Source of the DNA: Candidatus Limnocylindrales bacterium
GTDB taxonomy: Bacteria > Desulfobacterota > Binatia > UBA1149 > CAITLU01
Assembly: GCA_035626395.1 (NCBI GenBank)
Contig: DASPNR010000031.1
Location: 62,001 to 126,000, forward strand
Reading direction: 5' to 3'
Length of the DNA stretch: 64,000 nucleotides
Part shown: piece by piece, positions 17,189 to 24,803 of the stretch
Numbering within the stretch: the stretch's first letter is position 1
Layout: each line of letters begins with the position of its first letter
Made by a program: the position numbers and the translations under genes
The notes under the pieces: generated by a model
Told to the model about the DNA's origin: nothing
The model's input: the letters and a program-made list of their open reading frames with translations, nothing else
Databases searched by the model: none

Positions 17189-17791
17189 TCACTGGAGAAG
17201 GGGCAGCTCCAGCGTTCCGCCGTCCGGCAGGGTCGTCGGCACCGGCAACGTCGTCGCTGTCGGCAGCGTCGTCGTGGTAACCGCCGGAAGCGTGGTCGTC
17301 GGAATGGGCAGCGTGGTCGTGGTCGGCGGCAGCGTCGTCGTCGGGAACGCACCCTCGACGGCCGGCGTGCACAGACGCACCGACTTCTTGAACTCGATCG
17401 ACCGCGTCCCGAACTGGTCGCTCACGACCTTGGGCGCGATGTCCTGGTTCGGGCACGAGACCTTGTAGCAGATGCGGCCGCCGCTCTGGTCGTCACCGCC
17501 CAGCTCGAGCGGCGATCCATCTTCCAGATTGGTCACGGTCTTCTGCACCGGTACGCAGTACGTCTTGCCTTTCGGCTTGATCTCGCAGTTCTGCAGACCG
17601 AAGTCGTCCGACTGCGCCTGCAGGTTCGCTTCCGCACGTTTGAACATCTTGGTGTCCTTGATGCGGTAGCACTTGAGGTGGTCGGAAGGTGCTTCCTGCG
17701 CCGCAGCCATCGCCGGGGCCATCAGGATCACCGCGCCGAGAACGGCGCCACAGATTGGTGTCAGTATCTTGAGTTCGGTGATGGGCTTCAT
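17189..17791 (-). CDS. Secreted two-lobed cysteine-domain protein with Thr/Pro tail
   Basis: This 200-residue exported protein has a signal peptide of about 31 residues (ends AMAAAQ). The body has two lobes: LKCYRIKDTKMFKRAE to NCEIKPKGKTYCVPV, then RICYKVSCPNQDI to DQFGTRSIEFKKSVRLCTP. I know this pattern as a domain of unknown function (DUF7450-like, name from memory). Residues about 150-190 are a Thr/Pro linker of repeated TTTLP-type units, ending in DGGTLELPLLQ. In other proteins such linkers join domains; here it forms the tail. Related domains occur at 57199-57579, 57780-58130 and 61725-62035. It is a single gene with its own terminator, function unknown. Confidence 0.8.
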   Translation of the reverse strand: MKPITELKILTPICGAVLGAVILMAPAMAAAQEAPSDHLKCYRIKDTKMFKRAEANLQAQSDDFGLQNCEIKPKGKTYCVPVQKTVTNLEDGSPLELGGDDQSGGRICYKVSCPNQDIAPKVVSDQFGTRSIEFKKSVRLCTPAVEGAFPTTTLPPTTTTLPIPTTTLPAVTTTTLPTATTLPVPTTLPDGGTLELPLLQ

Positions 17792-18185
17792 TTGGTGCTC
17801 CTCCGCTCGCCAGTCGTGCTGGCCGTGTTTCGACCAAGTCTGAGCAACGCATTCGGCGGCTGTCCAGCCTTTCGCCGGCGATTGTCGGCATTGCTTCCGC
17901 GATCAGGGTGCTTGCATTCGTGCCATCCCCTCGCCGCGGCAACGCAACCTACTCATAAGCGGTGCATCACGCGCAGCGTGCGCCGTCTTCTCCCTTCGAC
18001 GCCGAAACGAACGTTGCCCCTCCGCCGGCCGCGGAAAAGTCGTAGTCATGGGGGAGCGACGCACCTGCCGAGGCGCATGCGGTTGCTGCGCAGGCGCTCA
18101 TCGTGCGGCGCAACGCGGGTGCCGGTGCAGTTGCGACGTGCTTCGCTGGCGGAGGCCCATCCTCGGCCGGGACACCGTTCCTGGA
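17792..18185. other. Intergenic region, no gene recognised
   Basis: This stretch separates the secreted-protein gene from the XRE gene. Open frames crossing it are shadows or lack any family feature. It should contain the promoter of the minus-strand gene near 17800-17850, but no clear -35/-10 pair stands out. The dyad at its right end is listed separately. Confidence 0.55.
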
Positions 18186-18216
18186 TCAATCCTGATTCGT
18201 GAGACATCAGGATTGA
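18186..18216. promoter_or_regulatory. Perfect 10-bp dyad, probable XRE operator
   Basis: TCAATCCTGA (18186-18195) and TCAGGATTGA (18207-18216) are exact reverse complements with an 11-bp spacer. Half-site centres are 21 bp apart, two helical turns, as expected for a dimer binding one face. It ends 20 bp before the XRE regulator start, so autoregulation is the simplest reading. Confidence 0.65.
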
Positions 18217-18236
18217 GACGTGAGGCTTCGGCAAGC

Positions 18237-18530
18237 ATGATGGTGGTCGTTCGGCCGAGGAGCACACACGAGGTGATCACAGCGGCACAGGTGCGAGCCG
18301 CCCGCGCCATGCTCGGCATCGACCAGCGCACGCTGGCGTCGCTTGCGGGCGTGTCGCTTCCGACCATCCAGCGCATGGAGCGCAATGCCGGGAACGTGCG
18401 CGGCGTCGTCGAGACGCTGACCAAGGTCGTGGAGGCGTTCGATCGCGCAGGGATCGAGTTCATCACCGACGAAGCAGCGAGCGTCAGCGGCGGTCGCGGC
18501 GTGCGCTTCAAGATGCCGCACAAACGGTGA
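18237..18530 (+). CDS. XRE-family helix-turn-helix transcriptional regulator
   Basis: This 97-residue DNA-binding protein reads ITAAQVRAARAMLGIDQRTL and then ASLAGVSLPTIQRMER, a Cro/C1-type helix-turn-helix. It continues VVETLTKVVEAFDRAGIEFI and ends GRGVRFK. This compact form is common in proteobacteria as a stand-alone regulator. I start at ATG 18237 (18240 is an equal alternative). A longer frame from 18048 would swallow the dyad and is Cys/Arg-rich without family character. The operator at 18186-18216 suggests self-control. No target gene is evident; the next gene is glycogen synthase about 260 bp on. Confidence 0.85.
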   Translation: MMVVVRPRSTHEVITAAQVRAARAMLGIDQRTLASLAGVSLPTIQRMERNAGNVRGVVETLTKVVEAFDRAGIEFITDEAASVSGGRGVRFKMPHKR

Positions 18531-18794
18531 CGGCCCTGGAGGCGGCGATCCGGCTGGCGCCTGTCGCGCGCATCCTCAATACGTCGCGCATGCGCTGCAC
18601 GAAGCTCTGCGGCGTGATCGAGACGGCAGGTGCGCAGACCGCCGCGCGGAGACGGAAGCCGGCCTGCGCGTTCCGTCGGCTGTCGGGATCGCTGACCTAG
18701 CCTCACCTGGCGAAGCGGCGCTCGCCGCCTTGGTCCGCCGACAATCTTCGTGCTAATTCCGAAGCTGCTCGCAAGCGGGCTGCGAGCATCTTCC

Positions 18795-20315
18795 ATGACA
18801 ACCGCCGGCAAGCTTACCACCCGACACCGCCGCCGTGCGCGCCCACGCGTTCTCATCTGCACGCCCGAGATCACCGAGCTTCCCGAAGGCATGGGCAACG
18901 CCGCGCTCTACATCCGCGCCAAGGGCGGCGGCCTCGGCGACATCTCGGCAGGCCTGATCCAGCACTTCCACGAGGACGCGCGCTTCGACCTGCACGTGGT
19001 CCTGCCGCGCTACGACGCGAAGATCCGCGACGTCGCGCGCGTCACCTACCGCGAGATCGACGCCCTTGGCCGTACGCTCGGTCGCCGCGGGGTGCATCTG
19101 GTCACCGACAGTGCCTTCTCGTCGTTGTCCGACGTCTACGGCGAGTCCGATGCGCACCCGCGCATCCACCGCGCCGAGGCATTCCAGCGCTACATCATCA
19201 ATGAGCTGCTCGGGCGCCTGCAGCCCGACGTCGTCCACTGCAACGACTGGATGACGGGCCTGGTGCCGGCGGCCGCCAAGGCCTTCGGCTTCAAGAGCCT
19301 GTTCACGCTGCACAACGTGTTCACCGAGTACGAGACTCCGCGGGACATCGACCGCAGCGGCATCGACGTGCGTCGCTTCCACGAGTTCCTGTACTTTCGC
19401 GACTTTCCGACCGACACCGAGGCCAACTGGACCTCCAACGGCGTCGACTTCACGGCCACCGCGATCCACGCCTGCGACATCGTCAATACCGTCAGCCCGA
19501 CGTTTCTCGAAGAGATCGTTGCCGGAGAGTTCGAAGGCATCATCCCTCCGTCCGTGCGCCACGCCATGCGCGAGAAGCACCGCGCCGGACGTGCGCTCGG
19601 TATCCTGAACGCGCCCAACGACTCCGACGACCCTCGCATCAATCCGCACATCCAGCCCTACGACATCGATGACGTGATGGCGGGAAAGCGGGCGAACAAG
19701 GAGAACCTGCAAAAGGAGGTGGGGCTGCGGCCCGATCCGGAGGCGCCGCTGTTCTTCTGGCCGAGCCGCCTGTACGCGCAGAAGGGGCCCGAGCTGCTGT
19801 CGGCGATCGCGGCCGACTGCGTGCGCCGCTTCGGCCTGCAGATCGTGCTGGTGGCCAACGGCGACCGCGTGCACGAGATGGCGTTCCGCAAGCTGTCCGC
19901 CGTCACCGACAACAACATCGTGCTGAAGTCGTTTCGCGAGGACCTGAGCACGCGAGCCCTGGCCGCATCGGACTTCGTGCTGATGCCGTCGCTGTACGAG
20001 CCGTGCGGGCTGCCGCAGATGATGGGCCCTCGCTTCGGCACGCTTGCGGTGGCGCGATCGACAGGCGGCCTCAAGGACACCGTGGTGCAGCTCGATCCGA
20101 CGCGCGCCACCGGCAACGGATTCCTCTTCCACCCGCACACACCAGCAGCGCTGGCGGGAGCCATCGGCGAAGCCGTCAAGTTCCATCGCGAGCCCGAGGA
20201 AACACGGCGGCGCACCATCCAGCGCATCATGCGAGAAAGCCTGCAGAAGTTTTCGCTGGCCGTAACGGCGAAGGCCTATATCGAAGTGTACGAGCGTCTG
20301 ATCGCCGGCCGATAG
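18795..20315 (+). CDS. glgA: Glycogen/starch synthase (GT5 family)
   Basis: This 506-residue glycosyltransferase extends alpha-1,4-glucan from ADP- or UDP-glucose. The substrate-binding KGGGLGD is at Lys43; DVVHCNDWMTGLVP and SLFTLHNV follow. The C-terminal half has FFWPSRLYAQKGPELL, FVLMPSLYEPCGLPQMMGPRFGT and ARSTGGLKDTV, matching the E-X7-E region of GT5. The acceptor loop (ILNAPNDSDDPRINPHIQPYD) replaces the usual GIDxxxWNP text, an unusual variant. I start at ATG 18795; GTG 18750 is a possible longer start. No branching enzyme or ADP-glucose pyrophosphorylase is nearby. Confidence 0.9.
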   Translation: MTTAGKLTTRHRRRARPRVLICTPEITELPEGMGNAALYIRAKGGGLGDISAGLIQHFHEDARFDLHVVLPRYDAKIRDVARVTYREIDALGRTLGRRGVHLVTDSAFSSLSDVYGESDAHPRIHRAEAFQRYIINELLGRLQPDVVHCNDWMTGLVPAAAKAFGFKSLFTLHNVFTEYETPRDIDRSGIDVRRFHEFLYFRDFPTDTEANWTSNGVDFTATAIHACDIVNTVSPTFLEEIVAGEFEGIIPPSVRHAMREKHRAGRALGILNAPNDSDDPRINPHIQPYDIDDVMAGKRANKENLQKEVGLRPDPEAPLFFWPSRLYAQKGPELLSAIAADCVRRFGLQIVLVANGDRVHEMAFRKLSAVTDNNIVLKSFREDLSTRALAASDFVLMPSLYEPCGLPQMMGPRFGTLAVARSTGGLKDTVVQLDPTRATGNGFLFHPHTPAALAGAIGEAVKFHREPEETRRRTIQRIMRESLQKFSLAVTAKAYIEVYERLIAGR

Positions 20316-20329
20316 CAGGGAGCGGAGCG

Positions 20330-20746
20330 ATGACGGGGAGAACAGTGATGGCGATGAACATCATCCGGCGTGGACACGTGGGGATGTTTTGCGCGCCGGC
20401 GATCCTGGCCGCTGTCGTGGCGGCAGGCACCGGAAGCGCGCAGGATCTGCCCGCAGCGGCCGTGGCCGAGGCTCAGAGCATCTGGGAGGTTCGCTGCAGC
20501 ACCTGCCACGGCGCCGGCGGCAAGGGGGACGGGCCGCTCGGCGCGTCGCTGACGCCTAAGCCGCGCGATCTGAGCTCGCCGGACTGGCAGAAGTCCGCGA
20601 CCGACGAGCACATCGAAAAGATCATCGCGGCCGGCGGTCCTGCCGTCGGGATGAGCGTGCTGATGCCGGGCAACCCCGACCTGGCGGGAAAGCCCGATGT
20701 CATCAAAGCGTTGCGCGCCAAGGTCCGGTCGCTGGCAGCGCCGTAG
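20330..20746 (+). CDS. Exported c-type cytochrome
   Basis: This 138-residue protein has an export signal (residues about 14-38, ending GSAQDL) and one heme-c site, CSTCHGAGG (Cys56, Cys59, His60). A probable axial Met lies in GMSVLMPG. The small monoheme class I fold (TPKPRDLSSPDWQKSATDEHIEKII) suits a periplasmic electron carrier or a subunit of an oxidoreductase. ATG 20330 follows AGGGAGCGG, 14 bp after glgA. In-frame ATGs at 20348 and 20354 are alternatives, and the close spacing to glgA suggests co-transcription without an obvious shared function. Confidence 0.88.
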   Translation: MTGRTVMAMNIIRRGHVGMFCAPAILAAVVAAGTGSAQDLPAAAVAEAQSIWEVRCSTCHGAGGKGDGPLGASLTPKPRDLSSPDWQKSATDEHIEKIIAAGGPAVGMSVLMPGNPDLAGKPDVIKALRAKVRSLAAP

Positions 20747-20768
20747 TCGTCAGAATGTCGCGCGCCGG

Positions 20769-21836
20769 CTACGGGTTCTCGCAGAGAATCGTCTTTTCGA
20801 ACACCGTCAGATGCGGAACGTTCTGCGGCGACTCGCCGACGTCGGCGAGCACGTCCAGCACCGTGTGCACCTGCGGGCGGTACACGACCAGCGCCTGGCT
20901 GGCGCATCCGTAGTCGAACGACTTCTGGAAGCGGTCTGCCATCGTCTCGACGAGCGGCTCGGCGACGATGCCGCCCTCGGATGGCGCCCAGGCGCCAAAG
21001 TCGTTGTCGGTGTAGGTGGCCGAATCCACCGAGACCGTCTGGCCACCGTCGCCGTCGAACACCTCGACGTCCACCGACACGTCGGGGTCACCGACCTCGG
21101 CCGCCTCGGGCACGTCGGCGAGCGAGACGGCAACGCCCGTGCGCACGATCGCCAGCTGCGAGAAATGCGAGAGCGTCGCGCCGGCAGTCATCCGCTCCTG
21201 ATCGATCTCGACGAAGAGCTGCTGGACCGGCAGCAGCTCGGTTTCGTTGCCGTCGACGCCGACGAGCAGAGGCAGCAGCGCCGTGGCCTGCGTCGGACTG
21301 ACGACCGGATTCCCTCGCACGACCACGTCGAGCTCGACCGGCGAGTTGAAGATCAGGCTGTCCGGTCCCAGCGCGTACGCGCTTTCGGCAACCTCGCGCA
21401 CCGACTCGGGCACCTCCGACAGCGCGACCTCCTCGATGGTCAGCTCCTGCGGCGCCGCCAGCGCGCCGGGAGGAATGTTGAGGAAGACCTTGTGATCGGC
21501 CGATTCGAGCAGGCCGCCGCCGGGACCGATGGTCTCGGTGACGAGGCATGCCAGGCAGTCCAGCTCGTCCACCGTGCCGACGGCGAAGCGCAGCGTGCGC
21601 AGGGCGTCGGAGGCATTGGTGCCGCCGCTGCTGTCGACGTCACAGACGCAGCTCAGGCACTCGAGGCTGCCCACCGCCGCGCGCAGGACGCCGAGGGCGT
21701 CGGAGGCGACCGGCTTGGTGAAGTTGGTGACGGGCTGGCCGCAGTCGCCGTTGGCGGCGCGCGCCGCACCGGGCGGCACGAGCGCGGTCAGCCAGGCCGC
21801 GGCCAGCATCGAACGGAGCATCGTGGATGGCAGCAT
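20769..21836 (-). CDS. Secreted protein with dockerin-like ASDAL pair and ZU5-like domain
   Basis: This 355-residue exported protein has a signal peptide (cut near ARAAN, residue 28). Two tandem loops follow, ASDALGVLRAAVG and CDVDSSGGTNASDALRTLRF, with flanking Cys. These resemble the calcium-binding dockerin/EF-hand repeat. A ZU5-like beta domain then reads GPGGGLLESADHKVFLNIPP and AYALGPDSLIFNSPVELDV. The C-terminal third (residues 225-355) is Asp-rich and ends with FEKTILCENP, unrecognised. The same ASDAL pair occurs near 58200-58380. The role may be adhesion or scaffolding at the cell surface, inferred from domain types. It converges on the cytochrome gene. Confidence 0.75.
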   Translation of the reverse strand: MLPSTMLRSMLAAAWLTALVPPGAARAANGDCGQPVTNFTKPVASDALGVLRAAVGSLECLSCVCDVDSSGGTNASDALRTLRFAVGTVDELDCLACLVTETIGPGGGLLESADHKVFLNIPPGALAAPQELTIEEVALSEVPESVREVAESAYALGPDSLIFNSPVELDVVVRGNPVVSPTQATALLPLLVGVDGNETELLPVQQLFVEIDQERMTAGATLSHFSQLAIVRTGVAVSLADVPEAAEVGDPDVSVDVEVFDGDGGQTVSVDSATYTDNDFGAWAPSEGGIVAEPLVETMADRFQKSFDYGCASQALVVYRPQVHTVLDVLADVGESPQNVPHLTVFEKTILCENP

Positions 21837-21925
21837 GCTCTAGCGGCTAGCACGGCTGGCGCGGACCCAGCAATGGGGGTTTCGCAGTGGCCGCGGGTCG
21901 CGCAGCCGACCCACCGTCGAGCGCC

Positions 21926-22954
21926 TCAGTCGACGCCGTCGCGGCGAACAACCAGCTTCACCGACGGCTCGAGCCATGCCTGCGCCGCCTCGGCCCAACC
22001 GACCACGCGCGTGGTGATGTCGGGAATGCGCAGGCAGCCGCGCTCGAGCAGGTCGAGCACCGCCGGCAGCGCCGCGCGCGACTGGACGCGGCTGTTCTCG
22101 AACGTGACGCCGCGCGAGTACATAGCCGTCACCGGCAGCGCCACGTCGCCCGCGGGAAAAGGGCCCTGGTTCGTGCAGATGCCGCCGGGCGCTGTCGATG
22201 CCAGCGCCAGCTTGAGCGCATCGACGTCGATTGTGGCGTTGGACGTGATCTCGTAGGGGCCGTGACGACCTTCGTACGGCGCACGGATCGCGCCGGCGCC
22301 GAGCCGTTCGGCGATCGCCAGCGCCGGGCCGTCCGGAGCCAGGTAGTCGACGCGGCCGGCACCGAGCGCCAGCGCGATGTCGACGGCATACAGGCCGACG
22401 GCGCCATGACCGGTCCCGACCACGAGCACGCTGGCGCCAGGACGCTCGGCCAGATACGGCGCCACCGTTCGCCAGCCGTCGGCGATGTTGTCGCCGGCGC
22501 CGCAGGCAATGGTGGGCGCCACACCCGCGGGTGCGGGAAGCAGCATCGCATCGGCGAAGGGCACCAGGAGCAGGTCCGCCAGCGCGCCGCCCCAGTCCTT
22601 CTCGGTCAGCGGCATCCCGTACGAAGAGCGGAACGGCACCGATTGGCAGCACGCGGTCAGGCCGCGCCGGCATGGGCCGCAGGCGCCGCAGCTGATCTGG
22701 AACGGCACCGCCACGCGATCGCCCGGCCGTACCGAAGCGACCGCGTCGCCCACCTCGACCACTTCGGCGATGCATTCGTGCCCGAGCGCGAAGGGACGGC
22801 CCGGCTGCACCAGGCCCATGGCGAAGGGCAGGTCGACGTCGCAGCGTGCGACCGCCAGCGGCCGCACCAGCGCCTGCGCGTCATCTTCGATGCGAGGCGC
22901 GGGCACCTCGCGCCATTCCACGTTTCCGGGACTCGTACAGAGGAGTGCTTGCAT
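21926..22954 (-). CDS. Zinc-dependent medium-chain alcohol dehydrogenase
   Basis: This 342-residue MDR enzyme has catalytic-zinc ligands in ARCDVDLPF (Cys) and LGHECIAEVVEVG (His, Glu). The structural-zinc loop is CGACGPCRRGLTAC. The coenzyme site reads VLVVGTGHGAVGLYAVDIAL, a Rossmann fold. The GDNIADGWRTV motif and the DCDLP-like start place it among threonine-dehydrogenase-like or formaldehyde-dehydrogenase-like enzymes. The substrate is unknown. It lies 48 bp downstream of, and in the same direction as, a LysR gene, so the regulator may be co-transcribed with its target. Confidence 0.88.
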   Translation of the reverse strand: MQALLCTSPGNVEWREVPAPRIEDDAQALVRPLAVARCDVDLPFAMGLVQPGRPFALGHECIAEVVEVGDAVASVRPGDRVAVPFQISCGACGPCRRGLTACCQSVPFRSSYGMPLTEKDWGGALADLLLVPFADAMLLPAPAGVAPTIACGAGDNIADGWRTVAPYLAERPGASVLVVGTGHGAVGLYAVDIALALGAGRVDYLAPDGPALAIAERLGAGAIRAPYEGRHGPYEITSNATIDVDALKLALASTAPGGICTNQGPFPAGDVALPVTAMYSRGVTFENSRVQSRAALPAVLDLLERGCLRIPDITTRVVGWAEAAQAWLEPSVKLVVRRDGVD

Positions 22955-23002
22955 GCGCGGCAGCGTAGGCGAGCGGGCGGCGGCGCGTAAAACGACTCTT
23001 TC

Positions 23003-23914
23003 TCAAGCCGGGTTGCGCGCCGTGCAATCGAGCGGCTCGGCCATGGCGTCGCGAAGCCAGCGAGCCAGCGCGCGCACGGCAGGGCGCTCCAGGTCGGAGC
23101 GGCGGCAGACGAAATGGTAGGTGGCATCGCTCAGCGCTTCGTGCGGGAACGGCTTGACCAGGCGACCTTCGGCGAGCTGGCGATGGACGAGCACGTGCGT
23201 CGACAGCGCCACGCCCTGGGCCGCGGCCGCCGCGTCCAGCACCAGCTGCGCGTTGTCGAAGGCGCGCTCCTGCCGCGGCCGCAGATCGGGCACGCCGGCT
23301 TCGGCCAGCCACTGGCTCCAGGCGTCGGGCACGTGCAGTTCGTGCAGCAGGCGCTGCGATGCAAGATCGCGCGGCTCGTGCAGCGCAGCGGCGATCTCGG
23401 GCGCGCACACGGGAAAGAAGCGCAGCTCGAGCAGCGGCTCGCTGTGCAGGCCCGCCCACGGCCCGGCACCGAAGCGGATGGCGGCATCGACGTCGTCGCG
23501 CTCGAAGTCGGCGTAGTCGGTGGTTGCGCGCATCTCGATCGCGATGCGCGGATGCTCGCTTTCGAACCGGTGCAGGCGCGGCAGCAGCCAGTTGCCCGCA
23601 AAGCTCGGCAGCACGCTCAGCCGCAGCCGTCCCTCGGGCTCCTCGCCCACCAGGCGCTCGGTGGCCCGCACGATACGCGAGAGCGCCGTCTGCACCTCGC
23701 GAAGATAGACCGCTCCTTCGTCGGTCAGGCGCACGCCGCGATGCAGGCGGTGGAAGAGCGGCACGCCCAGGTCATCTTCGAGGGCCTGGATCTGGCGGCT
23801 GATCGCCGAGGGCGTTACGTGCAGCGCCGACGCCGCCGCCTGGAAGCTTCCCAGGCGCCCGGCGGCTTCGAACGCTTCCAGCGCCCCGAGGCGCGGCATC
23901 ACCGGCTTCTTCAA
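23003..23914 (-). CDS. LysR-family transcriptional regulator (GcvA-like)
   Basis: This 303-residue regulator has an N-terminal winged helix-turn-helix: LGALEAFEAAGRLGSFQAAA, LHVTPSAISRQIQALEDDLG and VPLFHRLHRGVRLTDEG. The effector domain begins LRLSVLPSFAGNWLLPRLHR, and DDVDAAIRFGAGPWAGL is typical of the GcvA/AmpR branch. The TPSAISRQI helix is the recognition helix. It precedes the alcohol dehydrogenase gene in the same direction rather than facing it, which is less usual for LysR and may mean a distant target. Confidence 0.92.
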   Translation of the reverse strand: MKKPVMPRLGALEAFEAAGRLGSFQAAASALHVTPSAISRQIQALEDDLGVPLFHRLHRGVRLTDEGAVYLREVQTALSRIVRATERLVGEEPEGRLRLSVLPSFAGNWLLPRLHRFESEHPRIAIEMRATTDYADFERDDVDAAIRFGAGPWAGLHSEPLLELRFFPVCAPEIAAALHEPRDLASQRLLHELHVPDAWSQWLAEAGVPDLRPRQERAFDNAQLVLDAAAAAQGVALSTHVLVHRQLAEGRLVKPFPHEALSDATYHFVCRRSDLERPAVRALARWLRDAMAEPLDCTARNPA

Positions 23915-23935
23915 CTGCGCTACCCTTCGTCGTGC

Positions 23936-24523
23936 TCAGGCGTTGTCGCCGAAGCGCGTCTGCCATTCGAGCTGGATGCGATCGATGACCGCGGGATACA
24001 CGACCGCGCGGCGGAACGGGTCGATGGTGCGCATGTAGACGCTCGTCCAGGGGCTGATCGGCTTGACGTAGATCGCCCAGTACAGACGGTAGCCGCTCAT
24101 CGTCGGGCGCAGCGCCAGGCACGAGAACGCGTGCACGGTGGCATTGCGGATCTCGCTCAGCGCTTCATAGGGCAGCACATAGACGATCTTGAAGATGCTG
24201 TCGTCGGTGCCCGGCGGGATCAGCGAGGCTGCGCGCTCCTCGTCGCTGAGCCTGTGGCTGTAGTATTCGCCGGCCCACGTCTCGTTCTCGCGGTCCCACC
24301 ACAGCATCCAGCCGATGCTGCGCCGAATGAAGAACAGCAGGCGCACCGCGAAATTGGCGGTGGTCGCGGTCTGCGCGGTAAAGCACGTGCGGGCGTCCAG
24401 GATGGTGCGGCCGGCACCGCCGCCGTGCAGCTCGGCCAGCCACACGTCGTGCAGCTCGACGTCGGAGAGGAAGGAGTGGACCTTCAGATCGAGCTGGCGG
24501 TATTCGGACGGATCGGCCTGCAT
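23936..24523 (-). CDS. DUF2867-family protein
   Basis: This 195-residue protein matches DUF2867 by eye. It has FLSDVELHDVWLAEL, then a TAQTATTANFAVRLLFFIRR segment, IFKIVYVLPYEALSEIRNAT with VHAFSCLAL, and the C-terminal YWAIYVKPISPWTSVYM and PFRRAVVYPAVIDRIQLEW. There is no signal peptide; a hydrophobic stretch at residues about 55-70 may be buried. Function is unknown. I start at MQADP (24523); the 20 upstream in-frame codons lie in the duplicated intergenic repeat and are not counted. It lies 20 bp upstream of the LysR gene on the same strand. Confidence 0.7.
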   Translation of the reverse strand: MQADPSEYRQLDLKVHSFLSDVELHDVWLAELHGGGAGRTILDARTCFTAQTATTANFAVRLLFFIRRSIGWMLWWDRENETWAGEYYSHRLSDEERAASLIPPGTDDSIFKIVYVLPYEALSEIRNATVHAFSCLALRPTMSGYRLYWAIYVKPISPWTSVYMRTIDPFRRAVVYPAVIDRIQLEWQTRFGDNA

Positions 24524-24529
24524 GCGAAC

Positions 24530-24756
24530 CTTGTTTGCTCCGTCACTGCCCCAGACGCGGGCGGAGCGCGCGGAACGGGCCATCGACTGCGTTGCGCTCC
24601 TTGTCCCTCGCTCCGGCGGGCCTCCAGCCCGCCTGCGCTCGTTCCTCGTCGCGCGCCTTGCCGCTGACCCGTTGCGCGCGCTCCGTTCCTCTTGTTTGCT
24701 CCGTCACTGCCCCAGACGCGGGCGGAGCGCGCGGGACGGGCCATCGGCTGCGTTGC
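24530..24756. repeat. Direct repeat, two ~66-bp copies 161 bp apart
   Basis: Copy one (24530-24595) and copy two (24691-24756) start CTTGTTTGCTCCGTCACTGC and continue through CAGACGCGGGCGGAGCGCGC. They differ at only two positions over about 66 bp. The segment between them contains a perfect hairpin (24615-24633) and a related GCGCGCTCCGTTCCT motif seen again at 24757-24770. It has the look of a small dispersed intergenic element or a local duplication. No transposase is present. Confidence 0.8.
24615..24633. other. Hairpin inside the duplicated intergenic segment
   Basis: GGCGGGC and GCCCGCC form a perfect 7-bp stem around CTCCA. It lies between the end of the membrane-protein gene (24804, minus strand) and the DUF2867 gene. 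No T-run follows on either strand, so it is more like a repeat-element hairpin than an intrinsic terminator. Confidence 0.5.
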
Positions 24757-24803
24757 CCGCGCTCCGTTCCTTGCTCCTGTTGTCCGCTACGGTCGTGGAT
24801 GCG

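Noticed and set aside
18531-18794. Possible small gene between the XRE regulator and glgA
   Set aside because: Open frames here lack a ribosome-binding site, family features or conserved ends.
24524-24583. Longer N-terminus for the DUF2867 protein
   Set aside because: The 20 extra codons fall in the duplicated intergenic repeat, and family similarity starts after MQADP.
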